DNA of 64,000 nucleotides from positions 1 to 64,000 of the forward strand of contig CANOTP010000003.1 in the NCBI GenBank assembly GCA_947570135.1, given 5' to 3'. Positions 52,377-60,521 of this stretch are shown here, in pieces; within the stretch, counting starts at the first letter, position 1; every line of letters starts with the position of its first letter. Below the pieces are notes generated by a model, which ran no database searches, had not been told where the DNA came from, and saw nothing but the letters and a program-made list of their open reading frames with translations. Position numbers and translations under genes: made by a program. The DNA is from an uncultured Candidatus Melainabacteria bacterium (lineage in GTDB: Bacteria; Cyanobacteriota; Vampirovibrionia; Gastranaerophilales; Gastranaerophilaceae).

Positions 52377-53204
52377 TTACAACATGTAATCAGCTTGAAA
52401 GCTGTAGTCAGCAGGTCCGATAAGGAAAATATCGGCATTCGTATTTTCCCGTGTCCCGCTCCATTCAACGTTTACGGCACCGCCAAGGAGATTTACTTTA
52501 ACTTTTTGTTCTGTTAAGTTATTTAAAACACACGCAACAACACTCGCGCAAGCTCCCGTTCCGCAGGCTAAAGTTATGCCGCATCCGCGCTCATACACTC
52601 GCATATCAATTTCGGTTTTGGAAATTATTTTGACAAATTCTGTGTTGGTTTTTTCAGGGAAATATGGGTGTTTTTCCATATCAGGTCCGTAATTTTGAGC
52701 AAGAAGCATCGGGTCTTCATCGGTGAAGATTATACAGTGCGGATTTCCCATAGAAACCGGTGTAATATCAAATGTTTTATCTTTGACCTGAACTGTTTTT
52801 TCACCCTTAAACGGAATTTTAGAATCTTCCAGAATCGGGGTTCCCATATTAACTTTTACTGTTCCGTCTTCTTGAATTTCGGGTTTTATGGTACCTGCAA
52901 GTGTTTTTACGCTGAATTGTTTTTTATTAACAAGTTTTTTATCGTAAACGTATTTTGCAAAACATCTCATACCGTTTCCGCACATTTGAGCGGTTGTGCC
53001 GTCTGAGTTGTAAAAGTACCAACTAATATCTGTTTGTCCGTTTGGTTTTGTATCAGGAATAATCATTCCGTCAGCGCCTATTCCAAAGTGTCTGTCGCAT
53101 AATTTTACGGCAAGTTCTTCCATTGTAAGTCCTGATTTTTCATATTCTTCATAATCAAGGATGACAAAATCATTGCCGCAGCCTTGCATTTTTGTTATTT
53201 TCAT
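52377..53204 (-). CDS. dapF: Diaminopimelate epimerase
   Basis: Converts LL- to meso-diaminopimelate for lysine and peptidoglycan. 275 aa with both catalytic Cys regions: AQMCGNGMRCFAKYV (~75) and CGITLACGTGACAS (~220). Opening KMQGCGNDFVILD and MGNPHCIIF are family marks. GAGGT ribosome site. Acts in the pathway started by LysC (13.6 kb). Confidence 0.95.
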   Translation of the reverse strand: MKITKMQGCGNDFVILDYEEYEKSGLTMEELAVKLCDRHFGIGADGMIIPDTKPNGQTDISWYFYNSDGTTAQMCGNGMRCFAKYVYDKKLVNKKQFSVKTLAGTIKPEIQEDGTVKVNMGTPILEDSKIPFKGEKTVQVKDKTFDITPVSMGNPHCIIFTDEDPMLLAQNYGPDMEKHPYFPEKTNTEFVKIISKTEIDMRVYERGCGITLACGTGACASVVACVLNNLTEQKVKVNLLGGAVNVEWSGTRENTNADIFLIGPADYSFQADYML

Positions 53205-53268
53205 AATATTTTACCTCGTGTTTTTCGTAAATTATATCCTAATCAAATCTCGGGTGCAATAAATATTT

Positions 53269-53877
53269 CTAAGCTTTAACGTTCAGTCCTTTTGCTACTT
53301 TTACTTGTTCCTGATTTTGGTAATAAGCGGCTCTTTGTTCTTTTCCAAACGGGATATCAACTTTATCTGCTACAAATTTACCTATTTTAGCGCCAAGTGT
53401 AGAGAATCCGATAGATCCTGTGATAAAGGTTAATCCTTTAACAATAGGTTTCCATTTGCCTGATATAGGTAATTTATCAAGTATTCCGACAAGATTTTTC
53501 TTCATCCAGCCTTCTGCCAGGAACATACCGACAAGACATCCGCCTTCTGTGATAAGTGTTTTTGTACGGTCTTCTTTCTTAGCCAAAATAACTTTTAAAC
53601 CGCTTGATGCTGTAATTAGCGGGTTAACATACTTACTTGCCCAATTAACGCTTTTAACCAGTCCGTTAAATAACGGATCGGCTTTAGCAACTTCTCCTGT
53701 AGTATTAATTATAGCCTGACAAGGTGTAGCAAAAACAGATTTTCCTGATTCGGCACCTGCTTTAACAGCGTTAACAGCTTGACCTACAAGTACGGGTATT
53801 CTGCCCGCATCTCCGCTGCCGACTTTTTGTCCGTTTCTGAAAACAAATCCGACTGTTGCTACATCACTGAATGCCAT
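53269..53877 (-). CDS. Hypothetical protein (202 aa), lineage-type
   Basis: Not recognised. Ala/Gly/Lys-rich protein with several amphipathic or weakly hydrophobic helices (about 95-120 and 140-165: LVGMFLAEGWMKK; GLTFITGSIGFSTLGAKIG), no signal peptide. AAAGG lies 10 nt before the ATG. Could associate with membranes. Sits alone between dapF and the glycosyltransferase gene. Confidence 0.7.
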   Translation of the reverse strand: MAFSDVATVGFVFRNGQKVGSGDAGRIPVLVGQAVNAVKAGAESGKSVFATPCQAIINTTGEVAKADPLFNGLVKSVNWASKYVNPLITASSGLKVILAKKEDRTKTLITEGGCLVGMFLAEGWMKKNLVGILDKLPISGKWKPIVKGLTFITGSIGFSTLGAKIGKFVADKVDIPFGKEQRAAYYQNQEQVKVAKGLNVKA

Positions 53878-53980
53878 AGAACACTATAACCTTTCACACT
53901 AATTACCTACATATAAATAAAGTAATTTTTTATAGCGTTTTTGCGCATGTTAATAAATTTGTTACATTTCTTAAATAATC

Positions 53981-54973
53981 TTATTTACAAACTGTATCAG
54001 CGATTTTTTCGGCAGTAATTTTTAAACAATCAAGATTTTCACAAGTTGTCTGACGTCTTGCCCAAAGACAGGGTTTTAGCGGGCAATTATCATTTGTCAT
54101 AATCGGGATGACGTTGTCGTTATCTGGAATTAATGCCTTAACATCAGTCGGTCCGAAAATCGGGTATGTTTTTATTCCCAGCGCAACTGCAACATGTAAT
54201 GGCGCTGAATCCGAGCATAAGAATTTTTCTGTTGATGAGATTAATTCTGCTAAATCTTTCAGACTTTTTGTTGTCCCGTAAAGGTTTTCAAAATCTTTTG
54301 TTCGGACTGTTTTTAAAATTGTTTCAATACATTCTTTATCGTCAGGCCCGCCGACAAGCAGTACTTTTTTGCCTTTTGATACTAAAAGGTCAATTGTTTG
54401 CGCCCAAATTTCAGGGGTAATTGTTTTTATACAGCCTTTTTCGACACTTAATTTACTAACCCCGGGGTGGATGAGGATAGAATTTTCGATTGTTTCTTTT
54501 CGTTCAACTTTAATTTCAGGAAGTTCGGTGTTTTTATCTGTAATATTTCTAATCAAATCATGATACATTTTGCATGCGTATTGGTTTTTGTTAAGAGGCA
54601 TGGCAAAAGTTAAAAGTTTTTGGCTTAATTTGCCTGTGTCATATCCGCAACGAACTTTTATCCCCGTTAAAAACAGCAAAATACTAATTAATTTGTTTCC
54701 GCCTGATGAGATTACCATGTCATATTTGCCAAAACGCGCTTTTATCAGTAATTTTAGCATCTCAATGTACTTGTTTTTACCTTTCACATCAATCAAAATC
54801 AAATCATCAATAATATCGGTAAGTGTTTTAACTCCTTTGCTTCGAGGTTCAAGGGCAAGGGTTACATGTGCGTTTGGGAACTCTTTTTTTAATGAAATCA
54901 ATGTTGGTAAAAAGAAGATTTCATCACCGATTCCGCCAAAATTTATTGTAAGTATTCTGTTAATCTTTTCCAT
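53981..54973 (-). CDS. Glycosyltransferase family 9 (heptosyltransferase-like)
   Basis: 330 aa, likely transfers a heptose or other sugar from an ADP/nucleotide donor to lipopolysaccharide core. N-terminal ILTINFGGIGDEIFFLPTLI (acceptor-side loop) and C-terminal donor site LVGGPDDKEC, TKSLKDLAELISS, CSDSAPLHVAVALG.KTYPIFGPT, as in WaaF/WaaC. The rfa-type Cys-rich tail (NCPLKPCLWARRQTTCENLDC) is typical too. Appears leaderless. Confidence 0.88.
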   Translation of the reverse strand: MEKINRILTINFGGIGDEIFFLPTLISLKKEFPNAHVTLALEPRSKGVKTLTDIIDDLILIDVKGKNKYIEMLKLLIKARFGKYDMVISSGGNKLISILLFLTGIKVRCGYDTGKLSQKLLTFAMPLNKNQYACKMYHDLIRNITDKNTELPEIKVERKETIENSILIHPGVSKLSVEKGCIKTITPEIWAQTIDLLVSKGKKVLLVGGPDDKECIETILKTVRTKDFENLYGTTKSLKDLAELISSTEKFLCSDSAPLHVAVALGIKTYPIFGPTDVKALIPDNDNVIPIMTNDNCPLKPCLWARRQTTCENLDCLKITAEKIADTVCK

Positions 54974-54979
54974 GATTTT

Positions 54980-54985
54980 ATTATA
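54980..54985 (-). promoter_or_regulatory. -10 box of the GT9 gene, leaderless spacing
   Basis: Minus strand TATAAT, then AAAATC and ATG. Confidence 0.6.
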
Positions 54986-55118
54986 CTAAAAAAATAACCC
55001 CACTACATGTATTAGAAAACCTTTAATGATTCGTGTCTGTTTTCATACTTTTAAATGATGTTTAAAAAGTTGAATATTATAGAATAGAAATGTAATAACG
55101 AAGGAATTGGGTAGGTTA

Positions 55119-55943
55119 ATGGAACAAGGTTTTGACTTTTCTTCTTACAATAGCATAAAACGTATGTCAGAGGATGAACTCACCACATTGTGGGGAAAAT
55201 ATCTTGCCGATAAAACAGATAAACAATCAAGAGATACACTTATTGTTCAGTATATTTATCTTGTAAGATATGTTGTCGGACGTGTAAAAATGACATTACC
55301 TTCTACAATTTCTGTTGAAGATATTGCAGGTTACGGGGTTGAGGGGTTAATCAATGCGATTGAAAGATTCTCGCCTCAACATAATTCAAGATTTGAAACC
55401 TACGCGCTTATCAGAGTGCGCGGTTCTATAATTGATAAAATCCGTTCTCAGGACTTTTTGCCAAGAAGTGTCAGAAAGAAAATTAAAGACGTTAAACAAG
55501 CATCAGAAGTTTTAAAACAACAGTTAGGTCGTACTCCGACAACATCGGAAATCGCTCAATATCTTGAAATGGAACCTGATAAGGTTGCTCAAATTCTATC
55601 AGAAGATGTTACCATGACATCAATTTACGAAAAACGCGGTACATCTGAAGATAGTATGGAAATTATTGATACGATTGAAGATTCTAATAAATTAACTCCG
55701 CAGGAACAACTTGAAGAAAAAAATGTTAAATTTGATTTGCAAAGAGCTTTGCAAAGACTTCCTGAACGCGAACGTGTTTTAATGGTTCTTTACTATCAGG
55801 AGAACATGACGATGAAAGAAATCGGTGAAACTCTAAATATGTCAGAGTCCAGAGTTTGTCAGCTTCATGCTCAGGCGATTATGAAGTTGAAAAATATTTT
55901 CAGCGAAAACAGAACTTCACGTCTTCAACAAGCTATTGTTTAA
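55119..55943 (+). CDS. RNA polymerase sigma factor, FliA/WhiG type
   Basis: Alternative sigma factor, 274 aa, of the sigma-28 class. Region 2: LIVQYIYLVRYVVGRVKMTL, EDIAGYGVEGLINAIERFSP, FETYALIRVRGSIIDKIR. Region 3: RKKIKDVKQASEVLKQQLGR. Region 4: LPERERVLMVLYYQENMTMK and IGETLNMSESRVCQLHAQAI. No flagellar gene is in the window, so it may serve another regulon (as in non-motile WhiG users). Start could be TTG 55107; ATG 55119 has GGGTAGG upstream. Confidence 0.9.
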   Translation: MEQGFDFSSYNSIKRMSEDELTTLWGKYLADKTDKQSRDTLIVQYIYLVRYVVGRVKMTLPSTISVEDIAGYGVEGLINAIERFSPQHNSRFETYALIRVRGSIIDKIRSQDFLPRSVRKKIKDVKQASEVLKQQLGRTPTTSEIAQYLEMEPDKVAQILSEDVTMTSIYEKRGTSEDSMEIIDTIEDSNKLTPQEQLEEKNVKFDLQRALQRLPERERVLMVLYYQENMTMKEIGETLNMSESRVCQLHAQAIMKLKNIFSENRTSRLQQAIV

Positions 55944-55975
55944 GATGTGCAGACATTATAAAAAGGAGAAAAATT

Positions 55976-56344
55976 ATGGAAATGTTTTTGAATTTATGGA
56001 AGTTAGATGAACCAGTAGGAAGATTAAAATTTTTGTTGAATAATATTTTAATTTTTGTTATTCTGTTGGTTCTATCGGCACCATTTTATGCGATTTTAGC
56101 TGCTCCTAATGGCACAAAAGGACCTGTTGCTATAGTTTTAGGTTTAGTTTCTTTATATTTATCATTTATAAATATTGCAAAAAGATTTTGGGACTTAACT
56201 GCAAGAAAAATGCAGGGTATATGGTTTACTGTCGGATATTTTGTTGCAATGATGATACCGATAATTAATGGTCTTTTAGCGCTTGCAGCATTTATTGTAT
56301 TATTCTTTATCCCCGGAAGAGGCGATTCTAAAGACGAAGAATAA
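55976..56344 (+). CDS. DUF805 membrane protein
   Basis: 122-residue inner-membrane protein with four hydrophobic segments. The block IAKRFWDLTARKMQGIWFTV and the final IVLFFIPG are the DUF805 pattern (normally R...D.g.sGWw). Ribosome site AAAAGGAG. Function of the family is unknown. Follows the sigma factor by 32 nt and may be co-transcribed. Confidence 0.85.
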   Translation: MEMFLNLWKLDEPVGRLKFLLNNILIFVILLVLSAPFYAILAAPNGTKGPVAIVLGLVSLYLSFINIAKRFWDLTARKMQGIWFTVGYFVAMMIPIINGLLALAAFIVLFFIPGRGDSKDEE

Positions 56345-56365
56345 GTAAATATAATTGTAATAAAG

Positions 56366-56395
56366 AATGGCGCAGGGTTATGACCCTGCGCCATT
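56366..56395. terminator. Bidirectional terminator hairpin
   Basis: AATGGCGCAGGG / CCCTGCGCCATT, 12-bp perfect stem with a 6-nt loop; it overlaps the last codons of the OmpA-domain gene. Confidence 0.75.
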
Positions 56396-56869
56396 TTCGT
56401 AATCAATTATGACAAAGTCAATTCGTTGGGTCAGCGTTTCAGGCATGATTGACCCGAACCCTATTGCTCTGATTTTTTGCGGACTCAGTTGATGAACTTC
56501 GATTAAATATTGCGCTATTTTTTGGGCGCGCGTGATTGAGATTTCCCAGTTTGTATCGTAGTTATTATCGCTTATTTTTGCATTTCCTTCAATGACGCAG
56601 GGTTTGTCTGTAAGTTTGATAAATTCTCCGATTTGGTCAAGAAATTCTTTAGAATTTTCTTTTATTTCATCGCGGTTTTTGTCAAAAAATACTGAGCTGT
56701 TTACGCTTAAAACAACTCCCCGCGGAGTTTTGGTGTAAGTGATGTATTTATTAAAGTTTGATAGGCTTGCTGTTATTTGATAATCTGATTCGGCATATAC
56801 AGGCAGTAATATTCCCGAGAGGATTGAAAAACAAATAAAACATATAACTTCTCTGATTTTATTTTTCAC
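56378..56869 (-). CDS. OmpA/MotB-domain protein with signal peptide
   Basis: 163 aa. Signal peptide at 1-26 (ICFICFSILSGILLPVYA). The C-terminal domain (FFDKNRDEIKENSKEFLDQI ... NWEISITRAQKIAQYLIEVH ... IRAIGFGSIMPE) has the OmpA-like peptidoglycan-binding plan, though the usual GHTD loop reads GNAKISDNN. No beta-barrel part. Starts at GTG 56869 with AGAGGG upstream. Probably periplasmic, wall-associated. Confidence 0.8.
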   Translation of the reverse strand: MKNKIREVICFICFSILSGILLPVYAESDYQITASLSNFNKYITYTKTPRGVVLSVNSSVFFDKNRDEIKENSKEFLDQIGEFIKLTDKPCVIEGNAKISDNNYDTNWEISITRAQKIAQYLIEVHQLSPQKIRAIGFGSIMPETLTQRIDFVIIDYENGAGS

Positions 56870-56930
56870 GTGACAACCCTCTCAACTCAAATATTGTTAA
56901 AGTTGAGGAAATTTTCCATTAGCTGACAAG

Positions 56931-58145
56931 TTAAGGTTTTATAATTGAAAGCGTGTAGTTTTCGTTAAAGCACTTGTTTGCTGTATCTGATATGTCTTGA
57001 ATTGTTACTTCCTGAATTTTTTGCTTTATGGTCTGTGCAAAATCAAAACCGTATCCTAAAATATCAAATTTTGCACAATAATTTGCTTGTTGAGCGTTTG
57101 TTTCTTCCATAAACGCAAACTTTCCGATAAGGTTGTTTTTAGCATCATCAAGTTCTTTTTCAGAAACAGGTATGGTTTTGATTTTTGTTATTTCTTCATC
57201 AAAACCTTTTAAGCAGGTTTCAATGTTACTTGGTTCTGTAGCTATGTAAATCATGAAGTTTCCTGCAAGTTTCAGGGTTTCGTATGAACTTCTTACAACA
57301 TAAGCCAAGCCTTTTTTATCGCGAAGTTCCAGGAATAATCTTGAAGATAAGCCTGATGAACCTAAGATAATATTAAGCAGTAAAAGTGAATAATATTCTT
57401 TTTCTCCGTATGTAGGAACAATCCAACCTTTCATGATGTGTGCCTGATTCAGGTCTGATTTGTGGTTTATGACTTCGCGTGATTCATTAAGTATTGGTTT
57501 TTCGATTTGCAAGTTTCCTTCAATAGATTCAGGCAGCTTGCCGACAGTTGATTCTACAAGCGGCAAAACTTTGTCTTTATCAATTGAACCGACGATTGCA
57601 ATACTTTTTTTGCTGTTGTGCATTATATAATTAAATGCTTCTACAACATCGTCTTTAGTAATTGTATCAATGCTTTCTAAAGTCATATTTAAAGATACTC
57701 CGTAGTAATGGTCTTTAAAAATTGTACTGCAATAACTGTCCACCACTACCATTTTAGGTGAATCCAATTGGGCAGGAATTTCAAATTTAAGTTTTGTGCG
57801 TTCTTTTTCAAACTCTTCAAAGGTTGAATTTACCAATACTTCGTTTAATAACTCCATAGCTTTTTCAAAGTCTTCGTTAAGACAAGCAAATTTTAATTGT
57901 AAAAAATTAGGGGTTGTGTTTGTGGAAAAATCTATTGCGAATTTTTCAAATTCTGTTGCAAGTTCTTCCGAGTTGTAATTTTTTGTCCCTTGCAGAAGTA
58001 GTCTTGACATAAGCGAATAAATACCATGTTTTATGTCAGGTTTGTTTATTGAGAAGTTTAAGCAAACAGCGATTCTTGGTGTGTTTGCATTATATTTGTA
58101 CATATATTCTATATTATTATTTAATTTTGAAATTTCTTTTGTCAT
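56931..58145 (-). CDS. M16 peptidase homologue lacking the zinc motif
   Basis: 404 aa with the two-domain M16 fold. Where active members have HxxEH it reads HGIYSLMSRLLLQGT, so zinc ligands are absent. The C-terminal half keeps the R/Y signature SSRLFLELRDKKGLAYVVRS. M16B enzymes are often pairs in which one subunit supplies HxxEH and the other R/Y; this looks like the R/Y partner, yet no catalytic partner is next to it. ATG 58145 with GGAG upstream preferred over 58160. Confidence 0.85.
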   Translation of the reverse strand: MTKEISKLNNNIEYMYKYNANTPRIAVCLNFSINKPDIKHGIYSLMSRLLLQGTKNYNSEELATEFEKFAIDFSTNTTPNFLQLKFACLNEDFEKAMELLNEVLVNSTFEEFEKERTKLKFEIPAQLDSPKMVVVDSYCSTIFKDHYYGVSLNMTLESIDTITKDDVVEAFNYIMHNSKKSIAIVGSIDKDKVLPLVESTVGKLPESIEGNLQIEKPILNESREVINHKSDLNQAHIMKGWIVPTYGEKEYYSLLLLNIILGSSGLSSRLFLELRDKKGLAYVVRSSYETLKLAGNFMIYIATEPSNIETCLKGFDEEITKIKTIPVSEKELDDAKNNLIGKFAFMEETNAQQANYCAKFDILGYGFDFAQTIKQKIQEVTIQDISDTANKCFNENYTLSIIKP

Positions 58146-58211
58146 TTTTAAGCTCTCCATAAGCTGATTTTATCATGGTTTAACATAAAAGACAAATTCA
58201 AAAAATTGTGA

Positions 58212-58217
58212 TATACT
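58212..58217 (+). promoter_or_regulatory. -10 box of comM, leaderless spacing
   Basis: TGATATACT (extended -10), 7 nt, ATG 58225. Confidence 0.55.
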
Positions 58218-58224
58218 AAACCGT

Positions 58225-59742
58225 ATGGTTAATAAACTTAAAACTGCATCAAATATTGGTATAAATGCCTATGAGGTTTCTGTTGAAACGGATGTTGTTA
58301 ATGCACTTCCGGGGATTTCTATTGTAGGATTGCCTGATGCTGCCGTGAATGAGTCAAAAGATAGGGTTAAATCGGCAATAAAAAATTCGGGTTATACTTT
58401 TCCTGCCAAAAAGATCATAATAAACCTTGCACCTGCGGATTTAAAAAAGACGGGAACTGGATTTGATTTGCCTATCGCGCTTGGGATTTTGGTGGAAGAA
58501 GAGGTTCTTGACGCTGAAAAAATGAAAGATTACGCGTTTATCGGCGAGTTGTCGTTAGACGGCGGGATTAGAGGGGTAAACGGTGTTTTACCACTTGTTT
58601 TGGGACTGAAAGATGTTGGGATTAAAAATGTTATTGTTCCGAAATGTAATGTTAAAGAAGCTGCGCTAAACGGCGTTGTTAACGTATTTGGCGCTGAAAC
58701 ATTAAACGAAGTTGTGGCGCATTTTACGGATAAAAAACTTGAACAGACTGTTATTGATGCTCAAAAATATTTATCAGAAAAAGTTGAACAGGATTATTTG
58801 TTTGATTTCAAAATGGTAAAGGGTCAGTATAAGGCGAAAAAAGCACTGGAAATTGCCGCAGCGGGTGGTCATAATATCTTGATGTCGGGTTCTCCCGGGT
58901 CAGGAAAAACAATGATGGCAAAGTGTTTGCCTTCGATTCTTCCTCCGCTTGAACTCTCGGAAGCCCTTGAATTAACCAAAATTTACAGTATTTGCGGACT
59001 TTTACCCCCTGATGAACCGCTTGTGACAACACGTCCTTTCCGCTCGGTTCACCATACGGCATCGGCTAACGGGATTATTGGCGGAGGAGGGAACCCGAAA
59101 CCCGGAGAAATTACTCTTGCTCATCGCGGGGTTTTGTTTTTGGATGAAATGGTTGAGTTTCCGCGTTTTGTATTGGAAGTTTTAAGACAGCCACTGGAAG
59201 ACGGTGAGGTCGTAATTTCAAGAACAAAACATTCTCTGAAATATCCTGCCGATTTTATGCTGCTTGGCGCGATGAACCCTTGTCCTTGCGGGTATTACGG
59301 TGATAAAAAAGGCTGTTCGTGTACTGATTTTAAGCGTAATAGGTATTTATCAAAGCTATCGGGGCCGCTTTTAGACAGGATAGATATAAGAGTTGATGTC
59401 CCAAGGCTAGAGGCGGAAGACTTGATGAATATGGCAGCGGATGGTGAAGATTCTGCTACAATCAGACAGCGCGTGGTGAATGCCAGAAAGATTCAGGCAA
59501 AACGCTACGCAGATGAAGGTATTTTGACAAATTCCGAGCTTAATTCAAAACAAGTTCGAAAATATTGCACCCTTGATGATTTGTCCAAAAAACTTTTGAA
59601 ATCTGCTGCGATACAGTATGGACTTTCAGGGCGTAAGTTTGACAGGATTTTGAAACTTGCGCGTACGGTTGCGGATTTGGAAGGGAGTGCGGATATTAAG
59701 GCGCCGCACATGACTCAGGCGCTTCAATATAAACTTGGGTAG
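58225..59742 (+). CDS. comM: ComM/YifB Mg-chelatase-like AAA+ ATPase
   Basis: 505 aa helicase-type ring ATPase; ComM drives branch migration during natural transformation. N-terminal ChlI-like domain (EVSVETDVVNALPGISIVGL PD region), Walker A MSGSPGSGKTMMAK, Walker B VLFLDEMVEF, and NPCPCGYYGD / Cys-rich insert before the sensor LLDRIDIRVDVPR. Complete. Single gene. Confidence 0.94.
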   Translation: MVNKLKTASNIGINAYEVSVETDVVNALPGISIVGLPDAAVNESKDRVKSAIKNSGYTFPAKKIIINLAPADLKKTGTGFDLPIALGILVEEEVLDAEKMKDYAFIGELSLDGGIRGVNGVLPLVLGLKDVGIKNVIVPKCNVKEAALNGVVNVFGAETLNEVVAHFTDKKLEQTVIDAQKYLSEKVEQDYLFDFKMVKGQYKAKKALEIAAAGGHNILMSGSPGSGKTMMAKCLPSILPPLELSEALELTKIYSICGLLPPDEPLVTTRPFRSVHHTASANGIIGGGGNPKPGEITLAHRGVLFLDEMVEFPRFVLEVLRQPLEDGEVVISRTKHSLKYPADFMLLGAMNPCPCGYYGDKKGCSCTDFKRNRYLSKLSGPLLDRIDIRVDVPRLEAEDLMNMAADGEDSATIRQRVVNARKIQAKRYADEGILTNSELNSKQVRKYCTLDDLSKKLLKSAAIQYGLSGRKFDRILKLARTVADLEGSADIKAPHMTQALQYKLG

Positions 59743-59801
59743 ATGAGTTTCCTGTTATAAGAAACGTAAGAGGAGTCCTATTTTTTGCCGACGCTTTTGT
59801 G

Positions 59802-59888
59802 ATGAGTGTGTTAACGTGGGCTTTTGTGGTGTGTTTGCTGATATATTTCAGAATCCATGACATTCTCGTTGAAGTTGAGGATGAGTAA
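59802..59888 (+). CDS. Possible single-helix membrane peptide (28 aa)
   Basis: MSVLTWAFVVCLLIYFRIHD then an acidic tail LVEVEDE: one transmembrane helix. AGAGGAG lies 25 nt upstream, too far for a normal site, so the start is uncertain. The hydrophobic-helix plus acidic tail pattern is protein-like but short. Confidence 0.35.
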   Translation: MSVLTWAFVVCLLIYFRIHDILVEVEDE

Positions 59889-59908
59889 TTAAATTTTGTT
59901 AAGATTTT

Positions 59909-60106
59909 CTATTCGTCTATTCTCAAACCCATTTGCGCAGCCAAGTATGCAAGATGAACTTTATTGCGTGCACCTGTCTTTTCCAGAATGGATTTAATAA
60001 TTTTACCGATTGTTGATTCGGGTATTTCCAGAGTCTTATTAATCTCTTTGTTGCTATAACCTTTTGCAATAAGCCTAAAAATTTTCATTTCGTCATTAGT
60101 CAACAT
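59909..60106 (-). CDS. Stand-alone LuxR/GerE-type helix-turn-helix protein (65 aa)
   Basis: Only the DNA-binding domain is present: LTNDEMKIFRLIAKGYSNKE then INKTLEIPESTIGKIIKSIL. Similar to GerE-size regulators. GAGGAT lies before the ATG. Target unknown; DUF488 starts divergently 56 nt away and is one candidate. Confidence 0.85.
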   Translation of the reverse strand: MLTNDEMKIFRLIAKGYSNKEINKTLEIPESTIGKIIKSILEKTGARNKVHLAYLAAQMGLRIDE

Positions 60107-60161
60107 TTTTTATCCTCTTCAACTATTGTCAAACTTCCTCCATTATATTATATCAAATTTC

Positions 60162-60521
60162 ATGAAAGACTTAAAGATCAAAAGAATTTATGAAACCCCT
60201 ACACCTAATGATGGTGTTAGAATTTTTGTTGACAGATTGTGGGCAAGAGGGGTAACAAAAGCTCGAGCTCATCTTGATTTGTGGGACAAAAATATTGCTC
60301 CGAGCACGGAATTGAGAAAGTGGTTTAATCATGAACCTGAAAAGTTTGAAGAGTTTAACAAATGTTATCAAAAAGAGCTTGACTCAAAGCCTGAAGAAAT
60401 ACAGAAAATATTGAACTTGCTGAAAGAACATAATGTTACATTAGTTTATGCCGCGAAAAGCCCGACAATTAATCATGCTGTTGTTTTGAAAAATTATATT
60501 CTAATGCAAGCCATGCTCTGA
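60162..60521 (+). CDS. DUF488 family protein
   Basis: 119 aa. The pattern IKRIYETPTPNDGVRIFVDR, LWARGVTKARAHLDLWDKNI, APSTELRKWFNHEP and the C-terminal VTLVYAAKSP is the YeaO-type DUF488 family; biochemical role unknown. A TATATC lies 7 nt before ATG 60162, possibly leaderless. Its end overlaps the convergent hypothetical gene by 21 bp. Confidence 0.88.
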   Translation: MKDLKIKRIYETPTPNDGVRIFVDRLWARGVTKARAHLDLWDKNIAPSTELRKWFNHEPEKFEEFNKCYQKELDSKPEEIQKILNLLKEHNVTLVYAAKSPTINHAVVLKNYILMQAML

